DNA of 64,000 bases from Hartmannibacter diazotrophicus (GTDB lineage: Bacteria > Pseudomonadota > Alphaproteobacteria > Rhizobiales > Pleomorphomonadaceae), in assembly GCF_900231165.1 (NCBI RefSeq), contig NZ_LT960614.1:3473501-3537500 (forward strand), given 5' to 3'. Shown here in pieces: positions 46,807 to 55,049 of the stretch (position 1 is its first letter; each line of letters starts with the position of its first letter). The position numbers were made by a program, and so were the translations under genes. Below the pieces are notes generated by a model, which was given only the letters and a program-made list of their open reading frames with translations, had not been told where the DNA came from and made no database searches.

Positions 46807-47643
46807 ATGAAGCTTGACCTTGAAGGCAAGACCGTTCTCATCACCGGGGCATCGAAGGGCATCGGCCTTTCCGCCGCCCGCGCCTTCGCCGCCGAGGGAT
46901 GCAGCCTTCATCTTGCCGCCCGCAATGGCCCGGCGCTTGAAGCCGCCAAGGTGGAAATCGAAGCCGAATACGGCGTTTCGGTCACGGTTCATGCCGTCGA
47001 CCTTGGCGCCGACGGCGCCATGGAGAGCCTGGCCGAAACCGTCGGCGACGTCGATATCCTCATCAACAACGCCGGCGACATCCCCTCCGGTCCGCTCGAT
47101 TCGCTGGAGCCTGCCGCTGTCCGTCGCGGCTTCGCGCTCAAGGTCTTCGGCTACATGGAGCTGACCAAAGCCTATTTCGCCCGCATGCAGAAAAAGGGCT
47201 CCGGCGTCATCATAAACGACATCGGCAATTCCGGCGAAAACTGGGACGCCGACTATATCGCCGGCTCCACCGGCAACGCGGCGCTGATGGCCTTCACCCG
47301 CGCTCTTGGCGGCGTCAGCCTCGACGATGGCGTCCGCGTCGTCGGCGTCAATCCGGGCCCGGTCGCGACCGATCGCATGATCAAGCTGATGAAGCGCCGC
47401 GCCTTCGACCGCCATGGCGACGAGAGCCGCTGGGAAGAACTGTTCGACGACTATCCGGGCGGCCGTCCGGCAACGCCGGAAGAGGTCGCCGACCTGATGG
47501 TCTTCCTTGCCTCGCCCCGCGCCGGCTACATCACCGGCACGATCGTCACCATCGACGGCGGCATCGCCGCACGTGGCTCGATCATCAAGACGTCGAAGAA
47601 GAAGGCGGCCAAGCTCGCCGAGCCGATCGCCAAGGCGGGGTGA
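46807..47643 (+). CDS. Short-chain dehydrogenase/reductase with altered active site
   Basis: The 278-residue protein has a good NAD(P)-binding start (TVLITGASKGIGLSAARAFA) and the NNAG motif (ILINNAGDIPSGPLD). The active-site region reads DADYIAGSTGNAALMAF: the Tyr is kept, but the Lys of YxxxK is Ser. The preceding strand reads IINDIGNSGENWD, so the usual catalytic Ser is also not in place. The C-terminus IVTIDGGIAARGSIIKTSKK is normal up to the basic tail. It follows the GntR gene by 44 bases. It may be a divergent reductase or may have lost catalysis. Confidence 0.88.
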   Translation: MKLDLEGKTVLITGASKGIGLSAARAFAAEGCSLHLAARNGPALEAAKVEIEAEYGVSVTVHAVDLGADGAMESLAETVGDVDILINNAGDIPSGPLDSLEPAAVRRGFALKVFGYMELTKAYFARMQKKGSGVIINDIGNSGENWDADYIAGSTGNAALMAFTRALGGVSLDDGVRVVGVNPGPVATDRMIKLMKRRAFDRHGDESRWEELFDDYPGGRPATPEEVADLMVFLASPRAGYITGTIVTIDGGIAARGSIIKTSKKKAAKLAEPIAKAG

Positions 47644-47646
47644 CGG

Positions 47647-48384
47647 CTATTCGGCCGGCATCGGACTGAGCGCCGCGCCGAGCAGACGATTGAAGGCATC
47701 GGGCGCCTCCAGCATCGGAAAGTGCCCGACACCCGCCATGCGGATCACCTTGAGGTCCGTGAGCGTAGGGATCAGGCTCTCGTCGCCCTCCCCCATCAAC
47801 ATCGCGGCGTTGATGGTCGCCGCCGGACACCGCAGAAGCGGCCAGCGCTGCGAGATATCGTAGTCGAGCAAGGACGCAAGCGAACGCAAGGCATCGGCCG
47901 GTGGACGGGAGGCCATGCGGTCGGCAATCCAGTTGCGCACGCTAGGCTCCGTCGCGGGCGCCGTGATCGTCTCGATCATCCCCCGCATCGTGCCCTCGAA
48001 GGCATTGCGGAAATAGGCAAGGCGCTGCTCGCGCACGGTCGCATCGAGTGGCAGATAGAAGCGCGGGTCGGTGAACGTGTCGACGCCGACAATCCCTCGG
48101 CAGCACAGCCCCAGCAGAATGGCTGTCTCGATGGCGACGGGCCCGCCCATCGAATGGCCGACCAGCACGACATCCTCAAGGTTCAGCTCTTCGACGAGCC
48201 CCAGCACCAGATCCGCGCGGTCCTCGATCGTCGCGCCCGGCGGAAACTCCGGCGCGATCAGGCGGAAACCATCAATCCCTTCAAGCTGAGGCCGCCAGAA
48301 TTCGCCGTCGCAGCACCAGCCGTGAATGAGGATCACGGCCGGGCCGCTGCCCGTTTCAAGGAAGGGAGCGGGCGTGCCGCTCAT
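47647..48384 (-). CDS. Alpha/beta hydrolase
   Basis: The 245-residue hydrolase has the oxyanion region VILIHGWCCDGEFW, nucleophile elbow GHSMGG, an acidic Asp/Glu-rich segment MLMGEGDESL and the catalytic His in MAGVGHFPMLEAP. The start at 48384 has GGAGGCGCA directly upstream; the longer open frame from 48420 overlaps the monooxygenase gene. It is the last gene of the minus-strand operon aldolase, LLM monooxygenase, hydrolase. It converges with the SDR gene with 3 bases between stops. Confidence 0.9.
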   Translation of the reverse strand: MSGTPAPFLETGSGPAVILIHGWCCDGEFWRPQLEGIDGFRLIAPEFPPGATIEDRADLVLGLVEELNLEDVVLVGHSMGGPVAIETAILLGLCCRGIVGVDTFTDPRFYLPLDATVREQRLAYFRNAFEGTMRGMIETITAPATEPSVRNWIADRMASRPPADALRSLASLLDYDISQRWPLLRCPAATINAAMLMGEGDESLIPTLTDLKVIRMAGVGHFPMLEAPDAFNRLLGAALSPMPAE

Positions 48385-48397
48385 TGCGCCTCCACGC

Positions 48398-49684
48398 TCA
48401 GGCGGGCCTTGCAAGGCCAAGATTGTCGCGCAGCGTCTTGCCCCCGTATTCGGTGCGGAAGAGCCCGCGCCGCTGCAATTCCGGCACGACGAGGTCGACG
48501 AAATCCTCGAACCCCTTGTGGAAGAAGGGCGGCATCACGTTGAAGCCGTCGGCGGCCCCGGTCGTGAACCATTCCTCCAGCGTGTCGGCGATCGTCGTCG
48601 GCGAACCGCAGAGCACCCAGTGGCCGCGCGCCGCCGCCGTCAGATTGTAGAGGTCGCGCAGCTTCATGTTTTCGCGCCGCGCCTTGGACAGCATCACGCT
48701 GGCGAAGCTGTGGTAGGTGTCGGGCAGCGGAATATCCGGGATCGGTCCGTCGAGGTCGTAGCCGCTCATGTCGATGCCGAGGCGATCCGAGAGCAGCGCC
48801 AAGCCGTTGGACGAGTCGATGAAGCCCTGCAGCACGGCCAGCGTCTCGAAGGCCTCCTCGTCCGTGCGCCCGACGACCGGCATCACGCCCGGCAGCACCG
48901 TCACGTCCTCCGGCGCGCGGCCGAAGCCGGCAAGGCGATCCTTCAGCGACGCGTAGCCCTTGCGGGCCTCGCCGATCTCCTGCACCACGGAAAAGACGAC
49001 ATCCGCGGTCCGCGCGGCGAGTTGCTGACCGGGCTCCGATCCGCCCGCCTGCAGGATGATCGGCCGGCCCTGTGGCGCGCGGCCGATGTTCACCGGCCCC
49101 TTCACCTTGAAGAAGGCCCCCTCATGGTCCAGCGAATGGACCTTCGCGGGATCGATGTAGACGCCGCTCTCGACATCGGCGACCACCGCATCGTCCTCCC
49201 AACAATCCCAGAGGCCGGTAACGACGTCGATGAACTCGCCGGCCATCTCGTAGCGGCGGGCATGGTCGGGATGGACCGTGCCGAAATTCGCCGCCGCCGC
49301 CGGATTGGCGGTCGTCACCGCGTTCCAGGCCGCACGGCCGCCGCTGATATGGTCGAGCGAGGCGAAGACGCGGGCGACCGAGAAAGGATCGGAATAGGTC
49401 GTCGAGACGGTGGCCCCGAGCCCGATATGCTTGGTGGCCGTCGCAACGGCGGCCAGCATCGTCAGGGGTTCGAGCCGAAGCGTATAGGACGGATGTGCGG
49501 CCGGATCGGCGTTGAGATTGTCGCCCATGAAAATGAGGTCGAACTTGCCGCGCTCGGCTGTGCGAGCGATGTCGGCAACGGCGGAAAAATCCTGGAAACT
49601 CTTCACCGCGCCGGGATAGCGCCAGCCGGCGATATGGCTGCCGGTGCCGAGAATGAAGAGACCGAGGTGCATCTGGCGGGGCAT
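48398..49684 (-). CDS. LLM class flavin-dependent monooxygenase (NtaA/SnaA/DszA type)
   Basis: The 428-residue enzyme belongs to the bacterial luciferase-like group that uses reduced FMN and O2. Family blocks are LGLFILGTGSHIAGWRYPGA at the start, FDLIFMGDNLNADP, RLEPLTMLAAVATATKHIGL, ISGGRAAWNAVTTANPAAAANFG and PIILQAGGSEPGQQLAARTA. Relatives hydroxylate or cleave nitrilotriacetate, EDTA, dibenzothiophene sulfone or pyrimidine-like rings. It needs a flavin reductase, which is encoded at 51248 on the other strand under a similar operator. It probably starts degradation of the imported compound. Confidence 0.93.
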   Translation of the reverse strand: MPRQMHLGLFILGTGSHIAGWRYPGAVKSFQDFSAVADIARTAERGKFDLIFMGDNLNADPAAHPSYTLRLEPLTMLAAVATATKHIGLGATVSTTYSDPFSVARVFASLDHISGGRAAWNAVTTANPAAAANFGTVHPDHARRYEMAGEFIDVVTGLWDCWEDDAVVADVESGVYIDPAKVHSLDHEGAFFKVKGPVNIGRAPQGRPIILQAGGSEPGQQLAARTADVVFSVVQEIGEARKGYASLKDRLAGFGRAPEDVTVLPGVMPVVGRTDEEAFETLAVLQGFIDSSNGLALLSDRLGIDMSGYDLDGPIPDIPLPDTYHSFASVMLSKARRENMKLRDLYNLTAAARGHWVLCGSPTTIADTLEEWFTTGAADGFNVMPPFFHKGFEDFVDLVVPELQRRGLFRTEYGGKTLRDNLGLARPA

Positions 49685-49754
49685 GAAAAAGCCTTGGACT
49701 TCTATGGAAACAGGAGAACGGGGAATGACGCTGCGGCCTCGATGCCGCCGGTCG

Positions 49755-50534
49755 TCAGGTGCGGTAGCTCGGGTCGTGCCGGTCGAGATCCCGCATCAGC
49801 GCGGGCCATTCGCGCTCGCCGGGGATGAGAATGTCGCCCTGGAGTTCCCAGAACTGCCGCGCCGCCTTTTCGCAGACCTCATGCGTCGGCAGCACCAGCG
49901 GCCCGGCCGAGGGGGCAGCCGCCTGCATCGCAAGCTGGATCTTCGCCGCCCGCTCGAAATAGTAGAGCAGCATGAAGGCCTCGCCCGGCGTCCGCCCGAC
50001 GGTCAGGATGCCGTGGTTGCGCATCAGCATGACCGGGTGGCTGCCGAGGTCGCGCACGAGGCGCGTCTGCTCGTCGAGATCGATGGCGACGCCCTCGTAG
50101 TCGTGAAAGCCCTGCCGGTCATAAAAGCGCATCGCGAACTGGCTGAGCGGTAGCAATCCCTTGTCCTGACCCGAGACAGCGACGCTTGCATCGGAATGGG
50201 TGTGCAACACGCAGGCCGCGTCATGCCGGCTCTTGTGGATCGCCGCATGGATGACGAAGGCCGCGACGTTCACCTCATAAGGGCTCTCGGCGATCTTCCG
50301 GCCCTCGGTGTCGATCTTGACGAGGCTGGAGGCCGTGATCTCGCTGAAGAGCAGGCCGTAGGGGTTGATCAGGAACTGGTCCTCGTGGCCGGGCACGCGC
50401 AGCGAGATATGGTTGTAGATGAGATCGTCCATGCCGAGACGGGCCACCATCCGGTAGCTGGCCGCCAGCTTCACGCGGGCATCCCATTCGCTCTCGTCCA
50501 TGGCCTCCGGCCGGTTCGCCATCACTGCGCTCAC
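49755..50534 (-). CDS. Class II aldolase/adducin family protein
   Basis: The 259-residue protein has the zinc-dependent aldolase fold. Visible blocks are YNHISLRVPGHEDQFLINPY, the HxH zinc site in VLHTHSDASVAVSG, and the third His in VMLMRNHGILTVGRTPGEAF. The GTG at 50534 is preferred because GAGGAG lies about 9 bases upstream; ATG 50522 and ATG 50612 are in frame. It is the first gene of the minus-strand operon with the LLM monooxygenase. Such proteins act as aldolases, epimerases or decarboxylases; the role here is unknown. Confidence 0.88.
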   Translation of the reverse strand: MSAVMANRPEAMDESEWDARVKLAASYRMVARLGMDDLIYNHISLRVPGHEDQFLINPYGLLFSEITASSLVKIDTEGRKIAESPYEVNVAAFVIHAAIHKSRHDAACVLHTHSDASVAVSGQDKGLLPLSQFAMRFYDRQGFHDYEGVAIDLDEQTRLVRDLGSHPVMLMRNHGILTVGRTPGEAFMLLYYFERAAKIQLAMQAAAPSAGPLVLPTHEVCEKAARQFWELQGDILIPGEREWPALMRDLDRHDPSYRT

Positions 50535-50854
50535 AATCCTGTCTCCTCTGGAACATGCCGCACGCAAGGCCGGAACCGGCATTGCGCCAACGACATGCAT
50601 GACATGTGTCACTCGCTATATCCCGCATGAACCCGGCCCGGCGTGTTGCACGCCAACCGACCCCGGGTCTCGATCCCAAGCGCCCACCACGACCGGCGGG
50701 CACCAATTCGGGTCAGCAAGACATATGCCAAGCCTCCCGCACGCGCAGGGCAACCGCAACCTTCGAAAAAGGCGAAAGAAGCCCAATTTCATCAATACAA
50801 AACAGATACTTATGAAAATCCCATTCGCCGAATGGATTTCACTGCGATTCTTAT

Positions 50855-50904
50855 TTGCATGCATAAATTAGAAATTTGCACACATTATGTTTTCATATGC
50901 ATAT
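50855..50904. promoter_or_regulatory. Candidate GntR operator B
   Basis: TTGCATGCAT (50855-50864) and TTGCACACA (50876-50884) have core centres 21 bp apart; a third palindrome ATATGCATAT lies at 50895-50904. The site is about 320 bases upstream of the minus-strand aldolase/monooxygenase operon. Confidence 0.65.
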
Positions 50905-51174
50905 TAAATGCGCAACCGCACGGCGCTTGCCCGGTCGCCGAACGGCACGGTCTGCGGCGTCCTATCGCCCGGAACCGTCACCGACTCAGGCCTACACCAT
51001 GGCCGGACGGACGCAGAACGCAGGTCCGCGAGGACCGAGAGCGAGACCGGGATTCCGGCGCTGACGCGGCATTGCCCGCGCATTTCGGCCCCATCCACCA
51101 CTCCAGCCGTTTCCCATTCCGCTCCCCCAATGCCGAAACGGCACCTCTCCCGTGCCGATGGATCGCTACCAATC

Positions 51175-51203
51175 GGCATGCATTTTGCTGATTTTTGCAT
51201 ACG
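51175..51203. promoter_or_regulatory. Candidate GntR operator C
   Basis: GGCATGCAT (51175-51183) and TTTGCATACG (51194-51203) have core centres 21 bp apart, as at 45938 and 50855. The site is about 45 bases before the flavin reductase start. Confidence 0.68.
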
Positions 51204-51247
51204 CTCGAAATCGCATCCCAGCCTGTCCAGTCGCGAAAGATCGTTGC

Positions 51248-51787
51248 ATGACCCAGCCAGCCCTCGCCCTCCCCACCTCCTTCGTGGAAGACGCCGACAT
51301 CCTTCGCGCGCCGGACGACAAGGCCTACCGCGAGGCCATGGCGCGCGTTGCCTCCGCCGTGCATGTCATCACCACCGACGGACCGGCCGGCCGCGCGGGC
51401 ATGACCGCAACGGCGGTGTCGAGCGTCACCGATACACCGCCGACACTCCTTGTCTGCGTCAAGCGGACAACGGCCGCCTATCCGGCGCTCGTCGCCAACG
51501 GGCAATTCTGCGTCAACACGCTGGCGGCCGACATGGAGGCGGTGGCGGCGGCCTTCGGCGGCAAGACGGCTATGGACGAACGCTTTGCCGCCGGGGACTG
51601 GTACGATCTTGCCACCGGTTCCCCCGCGCTCGTCGGCGCCCTCAGTTCCTTCGCCTGCCGCGTGACGGCCCGTCACAGCGTCGGCACTCACGATGTCTTC
51701 TATGGCGAGGTCGTCGCCATCGGCCTTGGGCAGCCATCCGGCGGATTGAGCTATTTCGCGCGCGGATATCGCACGCTCGCTCCTTGA
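51248..51787 (+). CDS. Flavin reductase family protein
   Basis: The 179-residue protein is a FMN-binding split-barrel flavin reductase (HpaC/RutF/NtaB type) that supplies reduced FMN to a monooxygenase. Diagnostic blocks are ASAVHVITTDGPAGRAGMTA, TAVSSVTDTPPTLLVCVKRT and NGQFCVNTLAADM, with the C-terminal HDVFYGEVVAIGLG. ATG 51248 marks where homology begins; the longer frame upstream would run over the operator. Its partner is very likely the LLM monooxygenase at 48398-49684. Confidence 0.9.
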   Translation: MTQPALALPTSFVEDADILRAPDDKAYREAMARVASAVHVITTDGPAGRAGMTATAVSSVTDTPPTLLVCVKRTTAAYPALVANGQFCVNTLAADMEAVAAAFGGKTAMDERFAAGDWYDLATGSPALVGALSSFACRVTARHSVGTHDVFYGEVVAIGLGQPSGGLSYFARGYRTLAP

Positions 51788-51936
51788 CCCGTCCCGGACC
51801 GAAAGCGATTGTCAAAGCCATGGACCACCGGCCGGCAATGCTCTAACAATATGCCTATACAATTGCTTTGGCAGGCATCGGCCCCATCGTTTCCTCGATC
51901 GCCGGTGGCTTCGGGCAGGCAAGAGGCGGAGCGATC

Positions 51937-53073
51937 ATGAACATTCGCACGAACCCGATCGAAGAGCTTTCCGAAAACGTCTCCACGCCCTTCGAGCAGG
52001 CCCACGCCATGCCGAAGAGCGTCTACACGACCGAAGCCTTCCTCAAGGCGGAACTCGAAACGATCTTCTCCCGCGAATGGATTTGCGCCGGACGCGCCGA
52101 CAGCCTGAAAAAGCCCGGCGACTACAGAACGATGGAGATCGCCGGCGAGCCGATCATCATCCTGCGCGACGGCGACGGCCAGCTTCGCGCGATGTCGAAT
52201 GTCTGCCGCCACCGCATGTCGACCATCATGGAAGGCTGCGGCAACGCCAAGGCCCTCGTTTGCCCCTATCACGCCTGGACCTATGGCCTCGACGGTCGCC
52301 TGCGCGGCGCCCCGGCCATGAACCAGAACACCGACTTCCGCCGCGAGGACCACCGCCTGCCCCCCGTCCGCTGCGAGGAGTGGCAGGGCTGGATCATGGT
52401 CAGCCTTGATCCGGACGCCAAGCCGACCAGCGAGCAGTTCGGTCAGGTCGCCGAGCTTCTCGGTAACCTCGACATGACGGACTATCGCGAGACGTTTCGC
52501 GAGGAACATCGCTGGGACACCAACTGGAAGGTGCTCGGCGAGAATTTCATGGAGAGCTACCACCTGCCGGCCTGCCACTCCGGCACCATCGGTCATTCCT
52601 CCAAGCTGGAAGAGATGCACTGCCCGCCGGGCTTCGAGACCTTCAACTACCACTGGATCCTGAAGGACGACTCGATCCCGCTGGCCCTCGCCCACCCGAA
52701 GAACACGAAGCTCACAGGCGACGAGCGCCGCCGCACCTGGCTGCTGTCCATCTACCCGGCCCTCTTCATCACCCTGACGCCCGGCTACTTCTGGTATCTC
52801 TCGCTCCATCCCGATGGACCGGGGGGCGTGAAGATCATCTATGGCGGCGGCATGTCGACCGACTACCTCGGCGACCCGGAGGCGGCCGAGCATCTCGCCA
52901 AGGTCAAGGCGCTGCTGGATGACGTCAACGTCGAGGATCGCGGCTGCACCGAACGGGTCTATCGCGGCCTTTGCAGCCGCATGTCGGAGCCGGGCCAGTT
53001 GTCGCATCTGGAACGCCCGAACTTCGAATTCGCGCAGTATGTGATGTCGAAGGTGGTGTCGGCAGGCGCCTGA
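51937..53073 (+). CDS. Rieske aromatic ring-hydroxylating oxygenase, alpha subunit
   Basis: The 378-residue protein has an N-terminal Rieske [2Fe-2S] site, CRHRM...CPYHAWTYGLDG, and a catalytic domain with the mononuclear iron motif ENFMESYHLPACH. The length suits a one-component-type alpha subunit; no beta subunit, ferredoxin or reductase gene is adjacent. ATG 51937 has GGCGGAG upstream. It may hydroxylate or demethylate the compound imported by the neighbouring transporter. It could also act on betaine-like substrates, since such enzymes share the fold. Confidence 0.9.
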   Translation: MNIRTNPIEELSENVSTPFEQAHAMPKSVYTTEAFLKAELETIFSREWICAGRADSLKKPGDYRTMEIAGEPIIILRDGDGQLRAMSNVCRHRMSTIMEGCGNAKALVCPYHAWTYGLDGRLRGAPAMNQNTDFRREDHRLPPVRCEEWQGWIMVSLDPDAKPTSEQFGQVAELLGNLDMTDYRETFREEHRWDTNWKVLGENFMESYHLPACHSGTIGHSSKLEEMHCPPGFETFNYHWILKDDSIPLALAHPKNTKLTGDERRRTWLLSIYPALFITLTPGYFWYLSLHPDGPGGVKIIYGGGMSTDYLGDPEAAEHLAKVKALLDDVNVEDRGCTERVYRGLCSRMSEPGQLSHLERPNFEFAQYVMSKVVSAGA

Positions 53074-53078
53074 GCAAA

Positions 53079-53148
53079 TCCAGGAAAAGCATGCCCTCGT
53101 GAAGATGAGGGTGGGAACCGGTTTTCCGTCCGGATTCGCGACAAAATA
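53079..53148. repeat. REP-like palindromic element between convergent genes
   Basis: GGAAAA (53083-53088) pairs with TTTTCC (53122-53127) around an inner CCCTC/GAGGG stem. The surrounding text, with AACCGGTTTTCCG and GATTCGCGACAAAA, has the look of a common rhizobial intergenic palindrome. It may serve as the transcript end of both convergent genes. Confidence 0.5.
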
Positions 53149-53159
53149 AAAGCTTTGCG

Positions 53160-54053
53160 CTAACCGGCCGCCGCGAAATCGATCTCGCGCAGCCAGTCGA
53201 GAAAGACCCGCACCCGCGGCGACAGCTGCCGGTCGCGCGGATAGAGCGCCGAAACGGGCGTCGGCGTCGGCGGTGTCGACGCCAGCACCTCGACAAGCGT
53301 CCCGGCCTTCAAATCCGCATCGAGACGGTAGCGCGGCACCTGGATCAGGCCGAGGCCGAGCCGGGCGGCCGCGACCATGGATTCTGCCGCCGTGAACATC
53401 ACCGACACCGGCAGGCGGCGCTCAATCACCCGCTCGCCTAAGTCGAACTCCAGCGGCAGCGGCGCGCCCGTCCGCGACGACAGGAAGCCGACCATCCTGT
53501 GGCCATCGAGGTCGTCGGGATGCTTCGGAACGCCGTGTCGGGCGAGATAGTCCGGCGAGGCCACGGTGATCTCGGCAAGCGTGCCGAGCCGGCGTGCGAT
53601 CAGGTCGCTATCGGCCGGAATGCCCGCCCTCACCACGCAATCGACGCCCTCGCGGACGAGATCGACGATGCGGTCCCCCTCCGAAAAAAGCAGGTCGATC
53701 TCCGGATAGCGTTCGAGAAAATCCGGCAGGCGCGGGATCAGGAAATGTCGCGCCAGCGTTCCGTGGGCATTGACGTGAAGCCGGCCCTTTGGCGGCCCCG
53801 ACCGGAAGGCCGCCTCCGCATCCTCCATCTCCGAGACGATCCGAAGGCTGCGCCGGTACCAGGCCTCGCCGTCCAGCGTTGGCGCGACGACGCGTGTCGT
53901 CCGCTCCAGCAGCCGCACGCCAAGCCGCGCCTCCATCCGCTTCACCGCATCGGTCACCGTGGAGGCCGGCAATCCCAAATCCCGTGCCGCCCCGCGAAAG
54001 CTCCGCGTCTCCACCACCCGGATGAAGAGGCGCATGTCGTCGATACGATCCAT
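53160..54053 (-). CDS. LysR family transcriptional regulator
   Basis: The 297-residue regulator has a typical N-terminal helix-turn-helix (MRLFIRVVETRSFRGAARDL, then GLPASTVTDAVKRMEARLGV) and a LysR substrate-binding domain. It is divergent from the SDR gene at 54174 with 120 bases between starts, so it most likely controls that gene. Members of this subgroup often regulate a single neighbouring oxidoreductase. No inducer can be inferred. Confidence 0.92.
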   Translation of the reverse strand: MDRIDDMRLFIRVVETRSFRGAARDLGLPASTVTDAVKRMEARLGVRLLERTTRVVAPTLDGEAWYRRSLRIVSEMEDAEAAFRSGPPKGRLHVNAHGTLARHFLIPRLPDFLERYPEIDLLFSEGDRIVDLVREGVDCVVRAGIPADSDLIARRLGTLAEITVASPDYLARHGVPKHPDDLDGHRMVGFLSSRTGAPLPLEFDLGERVIERRLPVSVMFTAAESMVAAARLGLGLIQVPRYRLDADLKAGTLVEVLASTPPTPTPVSALYPRDRQLSPRVRVFLDWLREIDFAAAG

Positions 54054-54173
54054 TATCCGAAATTTCCGAACAGAGAAGCCGAATTTAAGTCAATTGTCCG
54101 ATCATACTCCGCAGTCCATCTTCCGGGCAACGGCCAGCGACTGGCCGCCCCACGCAATCGAAGGAGATGAGAC

Positions 54174-54914
54174 ATGAGCAACCCGGACCAGAAAATCGCA
54201 ATCGTGACCGGCGGGTCGCGCGGCATAGGCGCCGCGATATCCAGGCGGCTCGCGACCGATGGCTTTGCAGTGGTCGTCAACTATGCCGGCAACGAAAAGG
54301 CAGCCCTCGAGGTCGTCGCTGATATCGAGGCAGCCGGCGGACGGGCGCTTGCGGCAAAGGCCGACGTCAGCAACCCGGCGGAGGTCGCCGCCCTCTTCGA
54401 CCGCACGGAGGAGGCCCTTGGCATCCCTTCGGTGCTAGTCAACTCGGCCGGCATCATGCAGCTTGCCCCGGTAGCGGAAAGTTCAGATGCGCTCTTCGAT
54501 AGTATCGTCGACATCAACCTCAAGGGCACCTTCAACACCCTGCGCGAGGCGGCCCGGCGCATGCAGGACGGTGGCAGGATCGTCAATCTCTCAACGTCGG
54601 TCGTGGGCACAAAGCTGCCCGGCTATGGCGTCTACACGGCGACGAAGGCGGCCGTCGAAGCCCTGACCGCGATCCTCTCCAAGGAACTGCGCGGCCGCAA
54701 CATCACGGTCAACGCCATCGCCCCCGGCCCGGTCGCAACGGAGCTGTTCCTGAACGGCAAGAGCCCGGAACTGATCGATCAACTCGCCAGGATGGCGCCG
54801 CTGGAACGGCTCGGCGAACCGGAGGACATTGCCAGCGCGGTCGCCTTCCTCGCCGGCCCGGACGGCGGCTGGATCAACGGCCAGACCCTGCGCGCCAACG
54901 GCGGCCTGGTCTGA
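54174..54914 (+). CDS. Short-chain dehydrogenase/reductase (classical SDR)
   Basis: The 246-residue enzyme has all classical SDR motifs: IAIVTGGSRGIGAAISRRLA, VLVNSAGIM (a variant of NNAG), the active-site Ser in IVNLSTSVVG and Tyr-Lys in YGVYTATKAAVEALT. The NAIAPGPVATELF segment and the end WINGQTLRANGGLV are usual for the FabG-like group. GGAGATGAGAC precedes the start. It is divergent from the LysR regulator. The substrate is unknown. Confidence 0.92.
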   Translation: MSNPDQKIAIVTGGSRGIGAAISRRLATDGFAVVVNYAGNEKAALEVVADIEAAGGRALAAKADVSNPAEVAALFDRTEEALGIPSVLVNSAGIMQLAPVAESSDALFDSIVDINLKGTFNTLREAARRMQDGGRIVNLSTSVVGTKLPGYGVYTATKAAVEALTAILSKELRGRNITVNAIAPGPVATELFLNGKSPELIDQLARMAPLERLGEPEDIASAVAFLAGPDGGWINGQTLRANGGLV

Positions 54915-54927
54915 GCAACACGATTGG

Positions 54928-54949
54928 CCGAGGGCCACCCGGCCCTCGG
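54928..54949 (+). terminator. Stem-loop after SDR gene
   Basis: CCGAGGGCC (54928-54936) pairs perfectly with GGCCCTCGG (54941-54949) over a 4-base loop, 13 bases after the stop codon. No T-run follows. It probably ends or attenuates the SDR transcript before the nhaA gene. Confidence 0.6.
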
Positions 54950-55049
54950 TCAGGGCCTGCGGAAGCTGTGTTCAAGCCAACCGAATGCATTGACGAAACC
55001 AGGGGAACCTTCTCTATATCCCTGCTTCATTGCCGCCCCTGGAGCCCGG

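Larger units (their letters stand above)
50535..51247. other. Divergent control region between aldolase and flavin reductase genes
   Basis: About 710 bases with no supported gene; short open frames here show no family resemblance. The section 50760-50910 is AT-rich and carries one candidate GntR operator, and another lies right before the flavin reductase gene. The unusual length leaves room for two separate promoters and possibly an unannotated small RNA. Confidence 0.5.
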
